From positions 744,001 to 808,000 of the forward strand of contig NZ_CP027869.1 in assembly GCF_005490985.1 (NCBI RefSeq): a DNA stretch of 64,000 bases. The letters are read 5' to 3'. Source of the DNA: Curtobacterium sp. SGAir0471 (lineage in GTDB: Bacteria; Actinomycetota; Actinomycetes; Actinomycetales; Microbacteriaceae). The notes below the pieces were generated by a model that did not search any database, was not told the origin of the DNA, and saw only the letters and a program-made list of their open reading frames with translations. A program made the translations under genes and the position numbers. Below, one piece after another: positions 53,107 to 62,441 of this stretch (the stretch's first letter is position 1; every line of letters begins with the position of its first letter).

Positions 53107-53595
53107 CTACGGCTGGTAGCGCTCGACCTTCGTCACCTTGACGCTGATCTCCTTGCCGTTCGGCGCCGTGTAGGTCGTCTCCTCGCCCTCGCGCAGCCCG
53201 AGGATCGCGGCGCCGACCGGGCTGACCGGGCTGTACACGGTCAGGTCGGACCCCTCGGCCACGATCTCGCGGTTGCCCACGAGGAAGGTCGACTCGTCGC
53301 CGGCGATGACCGCCGTCACGACGGTGCCCGGCTCGACGGTGCCGTCGAAGTCCGCCTCGCCCACGGTGGCGTGCTTGAGCAGCTCGGTGAGCTGGCGGAT
53401 GCGGGCCTCGATCTTGCCCTGCTCGTCCTTCGCGGCGTGGTAGCCGCCGTTCTCCTTGAGGTCACCCTCTTCACGCGCCGCCTCGATGCGGTCCGCGATC
53501 TCCTTGCGGGCCGGGCCCGACAGCTGCTCGAGCTCGGCCGTGAGACGGTCGTGAGCCTCCTGGGTCAGCCAGGTGGTCTGCGTGTCGTTGCTCAT
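53107..53595 (-). CDS. greA: Transcription elongation factor GreA
   Basis: 162 residues. Rescues backtracked RNA polymerase by stimulating transcript cleavage. N-terminal coiled coil (LTQEAHDRLTAELEQLSGPARKEIADRIEAAREEGDLKENGGYHAAKDEQGKIEARIRQLTELLKHA) with tip acidic residues D and E in EEGDLKEN, then the FKBP-like domain ending SPVGAAILGLREGEETTYTAPNGKEISVKVTKVERY. ATG at 53595 follows AAAGGGAG; an in-frame upstream codon at 53613 is ignored. First gene of a block resembling Rv1080c onward in M. tuberculosis. Confidence 0.97.
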   Translation of the reverse strand: MSNDTQTTWLTQEAHDRLTAELEQLSGPARKEIADRIEAAREEGDLKENGGYHAAKDEQGKIEARIRQLTELLKHATVGEADFDGTVEPGTVVTAVIAGDESTFLVGNREIVAEGSDLTVYSPVSPVGAAILGLREGEETTYTAPNGKEISVKVTKVERYQP

Positions 53596-53614
53596 CGGTC
53601 TCCCTTTCGACAAA

Positions 53615-53647
53615 GGACGAGACCGGCCGGTGTGGCCGGTCTCGTCC
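53615..53647 (-). terminator. Terminator hairpin between DUF4307 gene and greA
   Basis: Perfect 14-bp stem GGACGAGACCGGCC against GGCCGGTCTCGTCC around GGTGT, in the 67-base gap. It should limit read-through from the DUF4307 gene into greA. Confidence 0.7.
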
Positions 53648-53662
53648 GCGAATCAGTCGAGT

Positions 53663-54109
53663 CTAGGGAACCCAGCAGTCGTGGATCAAGCCGGTCACGC
53701 CGCGGGTCGTGGTGTTCACCGAGGTCGAGATCGAGCGGGTGCGCTGATCGGATGCCGGCAGCGTGACCTCCTTCCACCCGACGATCGAGTACGACCTGTC
53801 GAGCACCTGCACGGCGCAGCGGACCTCGGTGCCCGGGTCGGCCGAGACCTGCGAGTGCACGACCGTCTGGTGGTCCGAGACGACGGTGTAGCCGAGCTCG
53901 GTGTTGTCGAGGCCGTGCGACTCCTGGTCGAGCCCGGCCCAGACCACCCACGCGACGAAGACCAGCACGACGGCGATCGCGGCGACGATGCCGACCAGCC
54001 TGCTGCGGCGCCGGCGGTCCGGCGTGCGCCCGTACCGGTCGTCCAGCGACGCGACCGTGCCCGGGGCAGCGGTCGGAGCGGTGACGGTGGGGTGCAGCGG
54101 TTCGGACAG
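53663..54109 (-). CDS. DUF4307 membrane protein with an apparent CTG start
   Basis: 148 residues. A short flexible start is followed by DDRYGRTPDRRRRSRLVG, one membrane helix (IVAAIAVVLVFVAWVVWAGL) and an extracytoplasmic beta domain with a Cys pair (EVRCAVQVLDRSYSIVGWKEV and ...LIHDCWVP). No ATG, GTG or TTG in frame lies between the promoter-like GATAAT and the conserved DDRYG segment. CTG at 54109 sits seven bases after GGGAG and is the best start. It is divergent from mca. The position matches Rv1081c in M. tuberculosis (from memory). Function unknown. Confidence 0.8.
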   Translation of the reverse strand: MSEPLHPTVTAPTAAPGTVASLDDRYGRTPDRRRRSRLVGIVAAIAVVLVFVAWVVWAGLDQESHGLDNTELGYTVVSDHQTVVHSQVSADPGTEVRCAVQVLDRSYSIVGWKEVTLPASDQRTRSISTSVNTTTRGVTGLIHDCWVP

Positions 54110-54217
54110 TTGGGGGCTCCCGGGGTGATTATCCTGGTCCCAGGGTAGTTCACGCCCCGCTGTGCGCTGCCCCCACGCCCGCGGTCGACGCGTGCGCGCC
54201 CCGCTCGACCCGCTCCC

Positions 54218-55120
54218 GTGAGGATCCTCGTGCCGTTCCGCCTGCTGGCCGTCCACGCCCACCCCGACGACGAGTCGAGCAAGGGCGCCGGGACCTCCGC
54301 CCGGTACGTCGCCGAGGGCCACCAGGTGATGGTCGTCTCGTGCACGGGCGGCGAGGCCGGGGACATCCTCAACGACCAGCTCGGCGAGCCCGCGACGAGT
54401 CGTGCACACCGCGACATGGCGGGCTACCGCCGGTCCGAGATGGCGGCGGCGCAGGCAGCGCTCGGCATCGAGCACGTGTGGCTCGGCTACCACGACTCCG
54501 GACTGCCGGACGCGGAGAAGGGCGAGACGGTCCGACCGGGCACGTTCTCGACCGTCCCGCTGGAGTACTCGACCGAGGCGCTCGTCCGCGTGGTCCGCCG
54601 CTTCCGCCCGCACGTGCTCGTCACCTACGACGAGAACGGCGGCTACCCGCACCCCGACCACATCCGCACGCACGAGGTCTCCGTGGCCGCATGGCGCGAC
54701 GCCGCCGACCCGACGAAGTACCCGGCCGCGGGGGCGCCGTGGGCGGTCAGCAAGCTCTACTACGAGCGGACCATGAACCCCCGCCGCTTCCGCACGATCT
54801 ACGATGCGCTGCGCGACCGCGACCCGGACAGCCCGGCGATCGAGCAGCTCCGCGAGTGGGTCGAGCGCTTCGCCGACCGACCCGACCTCGCGACGACGCA
54901 CGTCGACGTCAGCGCGTACTTCGACGCGCGCGACGCCGCCCTGCACGCGCACGCGAGCCAGGTGCCGCCGGACAGCTTCTTCTTCTCCTGGCCGAACGAC
55001 CTCCTCGCGACGGTGTGGCCCACCGAGGACTACCAGCTCGTCGAGGCACGCGTGCCCAGCGACCTGCCGGAGTCCGACCTGTTCGCGGGGCTCCCTGACG
55101 ACGAGGACACCACCGCGTGA
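54218..55120 (+). CDS. mca: Mycothiol S-conjugate amidase
   Basis: 300 residues. Cleaves mycothiol-toxin conjugates to a mercapturic acid and GlcN-inositol, a detoxification step specific to mycothiol-producing actinobacteria. The LmbE-like zinc motif is LLAVHAHPDDESSKGAG (first His, Asp-Asp), second GGYPHPDHIRTHEVS; family residues include YENGGYPHPDHIRTH, SKLYYERTMNPRRF and FFFSWPNDLLATVWPTEDYQL. GTG at 54218 is the likely start, but a GTG at 54230 is possible. It overlaps the next gene by four bases. Strong evidence that this organism makes mycothiol. Confidence 0.95.
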   Translation: MRILVPFRLLAVHAHPDDESSKGAGTSARYVAEGHQVMVVSCTGGEAGDILNDQLGEPATSRAHRDMAGYRRSEMAAAQAALGIEHVWLGYHDSGLPDAEKGETVRPGTFSTVPLEYSTEALVRVVRRFRPHVLVTYDENGGYPHPDHIRTHEVSVAAWRDAADPTKYPAAGAPWAVSKLYYERTMNPRRFRTIYDALRDRDPDSPAIEQLREWVERFADRPDLATTHVDVSAYFDARDAALHAHASQVPPDSFFFSWPNDLLATVWPTEDYQLVEARVPSDLPESDLFAGLPDDEDTTA

Positions 55121-55407
55121 GCACCATCCTGACGGCCATCGCCGCCGCCCCCAGCCCGAGCCCGACCGTCGTGCCCGACGTCGACGTCACCCCCGGGGTC
55201 GCCGGCTTCGTGGCGATCGCGGTCGTCGCGGTCGTGACGATCCTGCTCGTGGTCGACATGACCCGACGCATCCGTCGGACCCGCTACCGCGCGGAGATCC
55301 GCCAGCGGCTCGAGTCCGACGCCGGTGGTGCGAGCACCGACGAGCCGATGCGTCGCGCCGATGAGGACGGCCGGACCGACGTGGGCGACGACACCGAACG
55401 CGGCTGA
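55117..55407 (+). CDS. Small membrane protein, 96 aa
   Basis: One membrane helix (GVAGFVAIAVVAVVTILLVVDMTRRIRR, about residues 27-50), Pro/Val-rich N-terminus and an acidic C-terminal tail. Its GTG overlaps the mca stop (GTGA), so it is coupled to Mca. The position corresponds to Rv1083 next to mca in M. tuberculosis (from memory). It may be a membrane partner or simply a neighbour; no enzymatic motif. Confidence 0.85.
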   Translation: MSTILTAIAAAPSPSPTVVPDVDVTPGVAGFVAIAVVAVVTILLVVDMTRRIRRTRYRAEIRQRLESDAGGASTDEPMRRADEDGRTDVGDDTERG

Positions 55408-55440
55408 CGCGCCGACGGCACCGGCGCCGAGACGGGACCA

Positions 55441-55494
55441 GCAGACGGACGGGAGGCCCGTGGCGAGCGTGCCACGGGCCTCCCGTCCGTCTGC
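55441..55494. repeat. GACGGGAGGCCCG-family hairpin with 24-bp perfect stem
   Basis: Arms begin GCAGACGGACGGGAGGCCCG and pair over 24 bases without mismatch around a GAGCGT loop. Located between the convergent 96-aa and hemolysin III genes. Confidence 0.9.
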
Positions 55495-55539
55495 GGTCAC
55501 CCGGGTCGCCCCCCCTGCCGCGGTCCGCGGCGGCTGCGG

Positions 55540-56238
55540 TCAGCGCACCGGGTGCAGCGCGACGATGAGCACGCCGACCCACTGCGCGGCGAACGCGACG
55601 ACGGTCAGGGCGTGGAAGACCTCGTGGAAGCCGAACACGGTCGGGGCGGGGTCGGGGCGCTTGAAGCCGTACACCAGGGCGCCGAGGATGTAGGCCAGTC
55701 CGCCGGAGAGCACCAGCACGGTCATCGGCACGCTCGCGGCGAAGAACTGCGGGAGCAGGCCGAGCGCGGCGCACCCGAGCACCAGGTAGATCGGCACGTA
55801 GAGCCAGCGCGGGGCGCCGATCCACAGCACGCGGAAGGCGATGCCGAGCGCGGCACCCGACCACATCACCCACAGCACGACGACCATGAGCGTGTGCGGC
55901 AGGGCACAGATCGCGATCGGTGTGTAGGTGCCGGCGATGAGCAGCAGGATGTTCGTGTGGTCGATCCGCTTGAGGACCTTCTTGACCGTCGGGCCCCACG
56001 GGAAGCGGTGGTAGGTCGCCGAGACCCCGAACAGCAGCAGCGACGACGCCATGAACACGGCGCTGCCGGCCTTCGCCGCCGCGCTGTCGGCGAGGCAGAT
56101 CAGCACCACGCCCATGGCGATCGCGAACGGGAACGTGCCGAGGTGGATCCACCCGCGCCAGGCCGGGCGCGGCGGCTCGGTGGTGGCGGCTTCCTCGGTG
56201 AACGGGACGTGGGGGAGCGTGGCGGTCTCGTCCTGCAT
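55540..56238 (-). CDS. Hemolysin III family (PAQR) membrane protein
   Basis: 232 residues, about seven helices. Family signatures: WRGWIHLGTFPFAIAMGVVL, YHRFPWGPTVKKVLKRIDHTNILLLIAGTYTPIAI (conserved HR...DH) and the C-terminal FGFHEVFHALTVVAFAAQWVG with paired His, probably a metal site. Annotated function as a toxin is not supported by biochemistry in most bacteria. ATG at 56238 has TACTGT six bases upstream (leaderless); the longer frame to 56283 is disfavoured. Corresponds to Rv1085c in the mca-uppS block (from memory). Confidence 0.9.
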   Translation of the reverse strand: MQDETATLPHVPFTEEAATTEPPRPAWRGWIHLGTFPFAIAMGVVLICLADSAAAKAGSAVFMASSLLLFGVSATYHRFPWGPTVKKVLKRIDHTNILLLIAGTYTPIAICALPHTLMVVVLWVMWSGAALGIAFRVLWIGAPRWLYVPIYLVLGCAALGLLPQFFAASVPMTVLVLSGGLAYILGALVYGFKRPDPAPTVFGFHEVFHALTVVAFAAQWVGVLIVALHPVR

Positions 56239-56324
56239 GCGGCGACAGTAGGGCCCCTGGCCGAACGGGAGCAGGGAGTGCACGACCCGGCGCGGACCCG
56301 GCTGCCGTGCACTACAGTCGTGGC

Positions 56325-57110
56325 GTGACCGGCAGGGTGGGATGGGCAGGGCGCGGTGTCCTCTACCGCGCCTACCAGCGTCGTATCCGCCGGCAGATCG
56401 ACGGTCAGGCGATCCCGAAGCACGTCGCCATGATCGTGGACGGCAACCGTCGCTGGGCGAAGCAGCTCGGGCTCGAGTCGGCCGCGCACGGCCACCGCGC
56501 GGGCGCCGCGAAGATCCCGGAGTTCCTCGACTGGTGCGACGACCTCGGCATCGACGTCGTCACGCTCTACCTGCTGTCCGCCGACAACCTGACCGGCCGC
56601 GGCGGCGAGGAGCTCGAGCAGCTCGTCGGGATCATCGGCGACCTCGCCGGGACGCTCGCCGGGCACCGCGACTGGCGGGTGCAGCACGTCGGCTCCGACG
56701 AGGGACTGCCGGCGGGCCTCCTCGGTGCGCTCGCCGACGCGGAGGCCCGGAGTGCGGCCCACACCGGCCTGCACGTCAACCTCGCGGTGGGCTACGGCGG
56801 CCGACGGGAGATCGCGGACGCCATGCGCAGCATCGTCCGGGCGCACGGCGAGGGCGGCGGCACGCTCGACACCCTGGCCGAGGTGCTGACGCCCGAACTC
56901 ATCGGGGACCACCTGTACACCCAGGGCCAGCCGGACCCCGACCTGGTGATCCGGACCTCGGGGGAGCAGCGGCTCTCGGACTTCATGCTGTGGCAGAGCG
57001 CGCACAGCGAGTTCTACTTCGTCGAGGCCTTCTACCCGGACCTGCGCGAGGTCGACTTCCTGCGTGCGGTCCGCGACTTCGGTCTGCGGTCGCGGCGCTT
57101 CGGCGGCTGA
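56325..57110 (+). CDS. Z-isoprenyl diphosphate synthase (short-chain/UppS family)
   Basis: 261 residues. Elongates prenyl diphosphates with cis bonds. Conserved regions: HVAMIVDGNRRWAKQLGLESAAHGHRAGAAKIPEFLDWC with substrate Asp, TLYLLSADNLTGRGGEELEQLVGIIGDL, VNLAVGYGGRREIADAMR, PDLVIRTSGEQRLSDFMLWQSAHSEFYFVEAFYPDLREVDFLRAVRDF. Its place after the hemolysin III gene matches Rv1086, a Z-farnesyl diphosphate synthase in M. tuberculosis, so product may be short (inferred; UppS itself is the alternative). GTG at 56325 has TACAGT six bases before it. Confidence 0.93.
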   Translation: MTGRVGWAGRGVLYRAYQRRIRRQIDGQAIPKHVAMIVDGNRRWAKQLGLESAAHGHRAGAAKIPEFLDWCDDLGIDVVTLYLLSADNLTGRGGEELEQLVGIIGDLAGTLAGHRDWRVQHVGSDEGLPAGLLGALADAEARSAAHTGLHVNLAVGYGGRREIADAMRSIVRAHGEGGGTLDTLAEVLTPELIGDHLYTQGQPDPDLVIRTSGEQRLSDFMLWQSAHSEFYFVEAFYPDLREVDFLRAVRDFGLRSRRFGG

Positions 57111-57116
57111 TCGTCG

Positions 57117-57147
57117 CCCGCTCCTGGAGTCTGGCGACTCGAGCGGG
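57117..57147 (+). terminator. Hairpin after the prenyl synthase gene
   Basis: CCCGCTC pairs with GAGCGGG, with inner GAGT/ACTC pairing, seven bases after the stop. Stem short but GC-rich. Confidence 0.5.
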
Positions 57148-57253
57148 GACGCATCGTGGTGCTGCTGCGAGTGCGTCGAGTGGCCCAGGTTCGCCCGCGC
57201 GGGGTCGGTCCCAGTAGGCTCACAGGGTTTTCGTCCCACGGAAGGTTGCGCCT

Positions 57254-58363
57254 GTGAACATCGCCGAGTACGCGGCGGGCTTCGACGAGGAGTCCGGCTA
57301 CCTCGACCACGCCGCCTTCGGGCCCGTGCAGACCGCCGTGCTCGAGGAGCAGCGTGTCCTCGGCACGATCCAGGAGCGCATGCGCTTCGGCGCGATGGAG
57401 ACGCTCGACGAGCAGGACGCCCGGGTGCGCACGGTCGCCGCCCGGCTCGTCGGCCGTCGCGAGGACCAGGTCGTCTCGCAGACCGCGACGACCCCCGGAC
57501 TGCTGCACACCGCGTTCGGCCTGACCGGTGGGGTCCTCGTCGCTGCCGACGAGTACCCGTCCCTGCCGCTCGCACTCGCGAGCGCCGCGTCGGCCACCGG
57601 CGGTCGTGTGCAGCCCGTCGTGGTCGAGTCCGGTGCCGGCTGGATGACGCCGTCGCTCGTCCGGGAGCGCCTGACCGACGACGTCACCGCGGTCGCCGTG
57701 TCGCTGGTCGACTGGCAGACCGGGTACCTCGCCGACCTCGCCGCGATCCGGGAGGTCATCGGCGACCGCCTGCTCGTCGTCGACGCCATCCAGGGCTTCG
57801 GGGTCGTCGACGCCCCGTACGAGGTCGCCGACGTCGTCGCCACCGGCGGGCAGAAGTGGCTCCACGCCGGGTGGGGCACGGGCTTCGTCGCGTTCAGCGA
57901 CCGGGCACTGGGCCGCCTGCGTCCGGCGCTGTCGGGACCGCACGGCACGACCGGGTGGCCGACCGAGGTGCCTTCGGTGAAGCCGGGTGCCGCGGGCTAC
58001 CAGATGACGCGCGTCGACCCCGTCGCCCAGGCCCGTATGGCCGTGTCGCTCGAACGCCTCGTCTCCGTCGGGGTCGCGGCCGTGCAGGAGCGGGTCGCCG
58101 ACCGGGTCGAGCGGGTCCTCGACATCGCCGACGAGTTCGGCCTGTCGGTCGAGTCGAGCCGGGACCCGCGCGAGCGTGCCGGCATCGTCGTGCTGCGTCC
58201 GCCGCAGGGCCGGCTCACCGCGCTGTCCGCCGCGCTGCACAACCACGGGGTGACCGCGACGACGCGGCTCGGGGTCGCACGGGTGTCGGTGTTCGCCTCG
58301 ACCACGGACGCGACGCTCGACATGTTCCGCGACGCCTGCCTGTCCTACGCCACGATGCAGTAG
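57254..58363 (+). CDS. PLP-dependent aminotransferase class V family enzyme
   Basis: 369 residues. Fold-type I with PLP Lys in ATGGQKWLHAGWG; a Asp upstream in VVDAIQGFGVVDAP; TATTPGLLHTAFGL is a PLP phosphate loop. Looks like a cysteine-desulfurase/kynureninase relative but lacks an obvious catalytic Cys loop, so substrate is open. GTG start follows GGAAGG; TAGGCT lies about 30 bases upstream. In M. tuberculosis this block lacks an obvious equivalent. Transcribed alone between uppS and phoH. Confidence 0.85.
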   Translation: MNIAEYAAGFDEESGYLDHAAFGPVQTAVLEEQRVLGTIQERMRFGAMETLDEQDARVRTVAARLVGRREDQVVSQTATTPGLLHTAFGLTGGVLVAADEYPSLPLALASAASATGGRVQPVVVESGAGWMTPSLVRERLTDDVTAVAVSLVDWQTGYLADLAAIREVIGDRLLVVDAIQGFGVVDAPYEVADVVATGGQKWLHAGWGTGFVAFSDRALGRLRPALSGPHGTTGWPTEVPSVKPGAAGYQMTRVDPVAQARMAVSLERLVSVGVAAVQERVADRVERVLDIADEFGLSVESSRDPRERAGIVVLRPPQGRLTALSAALHNHGVTATTRLGVARVSVFASTTDATLDMFRDACLSYATMQ

Positions 58364-58510
58364 CGCCCGCGCGGCCTGCGTGCCGCTGCCGCACGGTCCG
58401 TGCCGCTGCTGCCGCGCACCGTCCGCCGCAGCCTGTCGCTTTCGCGGAATGAACCGAGCGAGCGGGCGGGTCGGAGCGGGAGGCGTGCGACCGAACGTGA
58501 CACGGGGACG

Positions 58511-58550
58511 GACGGGAGGCGCGTGGCGGGCCCGCACCGCGCCTCCCGGC
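58511..58550. repeat. GACGGGAGGCGCG-family hairpin
   Basis: CGGGAGGCGCG pairs with CGCGCCTCCCG, with extra inner GGCG/GCCC-type pairs. Downstream of the class V enzyme gene, upstream of the phoH leader. A short shared word CTGTCGCTTTCGCGG occurs just before it (58435) and at 42227. Confidence 0.8.
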
Positions 58551-58745
58551 CGCCGCGGTGCGCGTTCACGCGACCGTAACCTGCGGAACCGCGTGTCGCG
58601 GCACCCCTGTCAGGGGCCGGTCGTAGCTTGGCCCCATCGGGCACAGTGCCCGGTCGAAGCGGCCAGGCAACGGTGCTTCGGGACCGCTCAACGGCCGCGT
58701 CGAGGACAGTGACCGGGCCGAGTGCGGCCCGGGGATGGAGTGGTC

Positions 58746-60101
58746 GTGACCTCTCGTAACGTCTCTCGCGAACCCGCCCAGCGGCCCACCGCGGACTCGT
58801 CCACATCGGTCGCCCAACGCACGTACGTGCTCGACACCTCGGTGCTCCTCAGCGATCCGCGGGCCCTGTTCCGCTTCGCCGAGCACGCCGTGGTGCTGCC
58901 CGTGGTCGTCGTCAGCGAGCTCGAGTCCAAGCGCAACGACCCGGAGATCGGGTACTTCGCGCGGCAGGCACTCCGGCTGCTCGACGAACTGCGCATCGAG
59001 CACGAGCGACTCGACTTCCCCGTCGCACTCGACGACGGCGGGTCGTTCCGCGTCGAGCTGAACCACTCGAACCAGTCCGTCCTGCCGTCCGGGCTGCAGC
59101 TCGGCGACAACGACTCGCGCATCCTGGCGGTCGCGTCGAACCTGGCGAACGACGGGCTCGACGTGGTCGTCGTGTCGAAGGACCTGCCCTTGCGGGTGAA
59201 GGCGTCGTCGATCGGCATGGCTGCCGAGGAGTACCGTGCCGAGCTCGCCGTCGACTCGGGCTACACGGGCATCACCGACCTGCAGGTGTCCGGCGAGCAG
59301 ATGAGCGACCTGTACGAGCACGAGGAGATCCGGTCCTCGCGGCTCGACGGCGTCCCCGTCAACACCGGAGTCGTCATCCACTCGGAGCGCGGGTCCGCCC
59401 TCGGACGGGTGCACGAGGCCGGTGCGGTGTCGCTCGTCCGCGGCGACCGAGAGGTCTTCGGCCTGCGCGGCCGCTCCGCCGAGCAGCGGCTCGCGATCGA
59501 CGCCCTGCTCGACCCGGAGATCGGTATCGTGTCCCTCGGCGGCAGCGCCGGCACGGGCAAGTCGGCGCTCGCGCTCTGCGGCGGACTCGAGGCCGTGCTC
59601 GAACGGCAGCAGCACAAGAAGATCATGGTGTTCCGGCCGCTCTACGCGGTGGGCGGTCAGGAGCTCGGGTACCTGCCGGGTGACGCCTCCGAGAAGATGA
59701 ACCCCTGGGCACAGGCCGTGTTCGACACCCTCGGTGCCCTGGTGTCCGACAACGTCCTCGACGAGGTGGTCGAGCGCGGGATGCTCGAGGTCCTGCCGCT
59801 GACGCACATCCGCGGACGGTCCCTGCACGACGCGTTCGTGATCGTCGACGAGGCGCAGTCCCTCGAACGGAACGTCCTGCTCACCATGCTGTCGCGCATC
59901 GGGCAGAACTCGCGCGTGGTGCTCACGCACGACGTCGCGCAGCGGGACAACCTGCGGGTGGGGCGGCACGACGGGGTCGCCTCGGTGATCGAGCGGCTCA
60001 AGGGGCACCCGCTGTTCGCCCACGTGACGCTGACCCGCTCGGAGCGGTCCGCGATCGCGGCGCTCGTGACCGAGCTGCTCGACTCGCCCGACCTCGGGTA
60101 G
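58746..60101 (+). CDS. PhoH2-type protein (PIN domain plus PhoH ATPase)
   Basis: 451 residues. The N-terminal PIN domain (about 30-150) shows [18 protein letters not shown] with its first Asp, SELESKRND and [12 protein letters not shown], consistent with RNase activity. The C-terminal PhoH ATPase has Walker [20 protein letters not shown] and Walker [20 protein letters not shown] follows the family pattern. Family members couple ATP-dependent RNA unwinding and cleavage. GTG at 58746 is chosen because GGAG ends five bases before it. A leader of about 110 bases from a TAGCTT box carries CGGGCAC-AGT-GTGCCCG-like hairpins. Rv1095 is the M. tuberculosis counterpart. Confidence 0.93.
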   Translation: MTSRNVSREPAQRPTADSSTSVAQRTYVLDTSVLLSDPRALFRFAEHAVVLPVVVVSELESKRNDPEIGYFARQALRLLDELRIEHERLDFPVALDDGGSFRVELNHSNQSVLPSGLQLGDNDSRILAVASNLANDGLDVVVVSKDLPLRVKASSIGMAAEEYRAELAVDSGYTGITDLQVSGEQMSDLYEHEEIRSSRLDGVPVNTGVVIHSERGSALGRVHEAGAVSLVRGDREVFGLRGRSAEQRLAIDALLDPEIGIVSLGGSAGTGKSALALCGGLEAVLERQQHKKIMVFRPLYAVGGQELGYLPGDASEKMNPWAQAVFDTLGALVSDNVLDEVVERGMLEVLPLTHIRGRSLHDAFVIVDEAQSLERNVLLTMLSRIGQNSRVVLTHDVAQRDNLRVGRHDGVASVIERLKGHPLFAHVTLTRSERSAIAALVTELLDSPDLG

Positions 60102-60138
60102 CGCGCGCGGGGGCACGCGTGCGCACGCCGCGTGCTTT

Positions 60139-60192
60139 CGCGCTGAGCGACAGTTCACGGCCCGTTGGCGGCGTGAAGTGTCGCTCAGCGCG
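60139..60192. repeat. 21-bp-stem inverted repeat between phoH and fumC
   Basis: CGCGCTGAGCGACAGTTCACG pairs with CGTGAAGTGTCGCTCAGCGCG except for one position, around a 12-base loop. The word GAACTGTCGCT also occurs at 42223, suggesting a second repeat family. Confidence 0.75.
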
Positions 60193-60206
60193 TGAGGACG
60201 TCACCG

Positions 60207-60258
60207 ACGACGGACGGGAGGCGCGGTGCCAGCCGGCACCGCGCCTCCCGTCCGTCGT
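60207..60258. repeat. GACGGGAGGCGCG-family hairpin with 24-bp perfect stem
   Basis: ACGACGGACGGGAGGCGCGG plus TGCC arms pair perfectly over 24 bases around AGCC. Lies between convergent phoH and fumC. The fumC stop is only 10 bases away, so it could serve as its terminator. Confidence 0.9.
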
Positions 60259-60267
60259 GTGCGTCCG

Positions 60268-61698
60268 TCAGTTCGGGTGCGTCATGGACAGCACGTCGAG
60301 TGCGCTGTCCAGCTGCTCCTCGGTGACCTCGCCGCGCTCCACGTGGCCCAGGGCGACGACGGCCTCGCGGACGGTGATGCCCTCGGCGACGGCGTACTTC
60401 GCGACCTTCGCGGCGGCCTCGTAGCCGATGACGCGGTTGAGCGGCGTCACGATCGACGGCGACGACTCGGCGAACGCGCGGGCGCGCTCGAGGTTCGCCT
60501 GCAGCCCGTCGATCGTCTTGTCGGCCAGCACCCGCGAGCTGTTCGCGAGCAGGCGGATCGACTCGAGCAGCGCCGTGCCCATCACCGGGATGGCGACGTT
60601 GAGCTCGAAGGCTCCCGACGCACCGGCCCAGGCGATGGTCGCGTCGTTGCCGATGACCCGTGCCGCGACCATGAGCGTGGCCTCGGGGATGACCGGGTTC
60701 ACCTTGCCGGGCATGATCGACGAGCCGGGCTGCAGGTCAGGGATGTGCAGTTCGCCGAGGCCCGTGTTCGGCCCCGAGCCCATCCAGCGCAGGTCGTTGT
60801 TGATCTTCGTCAGGCTGACCGCGATGACCTTGAGGGCACCAGACGCCTCGACCAGGGCATCCCGCGCGCCCTGCGCCTCGAAGTGGTCGAGCGCTTCGGT
60901 GATCGGCAGCCCCGTGTCCTCGGCGAGGCGGGCGATGACCTGCTGCGGGAAGCCCGTCGGTGTGTTGATCCCGGTGCCGACCGCGGTGCCGCCGAGCGGG
61001 ACCTCGGCGACGTGGGGGAGCGTGGCCTGCACGCGCTCGATGCCGAGTCGGACCTGGCGGGCGTAGCCGCCGAACTCCTGGCCGAGGGTGACCGGCGTGG
61101 CGTCCATCAGGTGGGTGCGCCCGGACTTCACGGCGTCGGCCCAGAGCGTCGCCTTGGCCTCGAGCGACTCCGCCAGGTGCTCGAGTGCGGGGACGAGCGT
61201 GCGGATGAGGGCCTCGGTCACGGCGACGTGCACCGAGGTCGGGAACACGTCGTTCGACGACTGCGACGCGTTCACGTGGTCGTTCGGGTGGACGTCCGTG
61301 CCGGCGATGCGGGTGGCCAGGGTCGCCAGGACCTCGTTCATGTTCATGTTCGACGAGGTGCCGCTGCCGGTCTGGTAGACGTCGACCGGGAACTGGTCGT
61401 GGTGCTCGCCGCCGATGATCGCGTCCGCGGCCTGCGCGATGGCGTCGGCGACGGCCGGGTCGACGATCCCCAGGGACCCGTTGACGACCGCCGCGGCCCG
61501 CTTGATGCGCGCGAGGGCGACGATCTGCGCCGGCTCGAGGCCGCTGCCCGAGATCGGGAAGTTCTCGACGGCGCGCTGGGTCTGGGCACGGTACAGGGCC
61601 GAGGCCGGGACCCGGACCTCGCCCATCGTGTCGTGCTCGATGCGGTACTCGCCCTCGGGAGTACCGTTCGTGGCTGTGGTCGCGGTGGTGTCGGTCAC
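60268..61698 (-). CDS. fumC: Class II fumarate hydratase
   Basis: 476 residues. Converts fumarate to malate in the citric acid cycle. Superfamily signature: [24 protein letters not shown] (the SS loop), also [36 protein letters not shown] and [20 protein letters not shown]. An N-terminal extra Thr/Ala-rich stretch of 12 residues is normal in actinobacteria. GTG at 61698 follows GGAAGGACC. The downstream gene in the same direction starts with the carbonic anhydrase about 90 bases upstream in reading order (61792-62406). Corresponds to Rv1098c. Confidence 0.97.
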   Translation of the reverse strand: MTDTTATTATNGTPEGEYRIEHDTMGEVRVPASALYRAQTQRAVENFPISGSGLEPAQIVALARIKRAAAVVNGSLGIVDPAVADAIAQAADAIIGGEHHDQFPVDVYQTGSGTSSNMNMNEVLATLATRIAGTDVHPNDHVNASQSSNDVFPTSVHVAVTEALIRTLVPALEHLAESLEAKATLWADAVKSGRTHLMDATPVTLGQEFGGYARQVRLGIERVQATLPHVAEVPLGGTAVGTGINTPTGFPQQVIARLAEDTGLPITEALDHFEAQGARDALVEASGALKVIAVSLTKINNDLRWMGSGPNTGLGELHIPDLQPGSSIMPGKVNPVIPEATLMVAARVIGNDATIAWAGASGAFELNVAIPVMGTALLESIRLLANSSRVLADKTIDGLQANLERARAFAESSPSIVTPLNRVIGYEAAAKVAKYAVAEGITVREAVVALGHVERGEVTEEQLDSALDVLSMTHPN

Positions 61699-61791
61699 GT
61701 CGTCGTGGTCCTTCCTGTGGTGCGCCGGCGCGGTCGCGTCGGTGCGGTCGTGGTGTCCCGTCGGTGTCGGGACGGTCGTCGTCGGTGCCGG

Positions 61792-62406
61792 TCAGGCCTC
61801 GCCGACGACGGTGTCGACGGAGACCTCGCCGGTCCCCAGGTCGTAGGTCGCGCCGACGACGGCGAGCCGGCCCTCGGCGATGGCGTCGGAGACGACACCG
61901 GAGCGTTCGATCACCTGGCGGAGCGTGGCCTCGAGGTGCGCGGCGCCGACGGACTCCTGCGGCAGCTCGGCGTCGGTGGCGCGGACCTGCTCGACGCTCG
62001 GCGCGATCGCGTCGACCAGGGCCTGCAGGTGCGGCGCGGGCACGGGCTCGCCGGAGCGGGCAGCGGCCACGGCGCCGCACTTCGTGTGCCGGAGCACGAC
62101 GACGAGCGGGGTACCGAGGGCGACGACCGCGAACTCGATCGACCCGAGCACGACGTCGTCGACGATCTGCCCGGCGTTCCGGATCGCGAAGAGGTCACCG
62201 ATGCCGGCGTCGAAGACGTGCTCGAACGGCACGCGCGAGTCCGAGCAGCCGAGCACCGTCGCGAAGGGCGCCTGCGAGCCGGTGAGCTCCCCGCGGCGGT
62301 CCGGGTCGATCCGGCCGGTGCGGCGCTTGTCGGCGGCGAAGCGGGCGTTGCCCTCGACGAGCAGGCGGAGGGCGTCGGACGGGGTGGATGCGGCGCGGTC
62401 GGGCAT
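61792..62406 (-). CDS. Beta-carbonic anhydrase
   Basis: 204 residues. Hydrates CO2 to bicarbonate. Zinc motif CSDSRVPFEHVFDAGIGDLFAIRNAGQ (Cys, Asp, Arg) and HTKCGAV (His, Cys) are intact, with VLGSIEFAVVALGTPLVVVLRHTKCGA between. N-terminal DALRLLVEGNARFAADKRR is a family start. ATG at 62406 follows GAAGA. Located upstream of fumC in the same direction, 93 bases apart, with a possible CGGGAC/GTCCCG hairpin (61755-61775) between. Confidence 0.94.
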   Translation of the reverse strand: MPDRAASTPSDALRLLVEGNARFAADKRRTGRIDPDRRGELTGSQAPFATVLGCSDSRVPFEHVFDAGIGDLFAIRNAGQIVDDVVLGSIEFAVVALGTPLVVVLRHTKCGAVAAARSGEPVPAPHLQALVDAIAPSVEQVRATDAELPQESVGAAHLEATLRQVIERSGVVSDAIAEGRLAVVGATYDLGTGEVSVDTVVGEA

Positions 62407-62441
62407 GGTCTTCCTCGTGCTTCGGGTTCGGTCGGGCGGGG

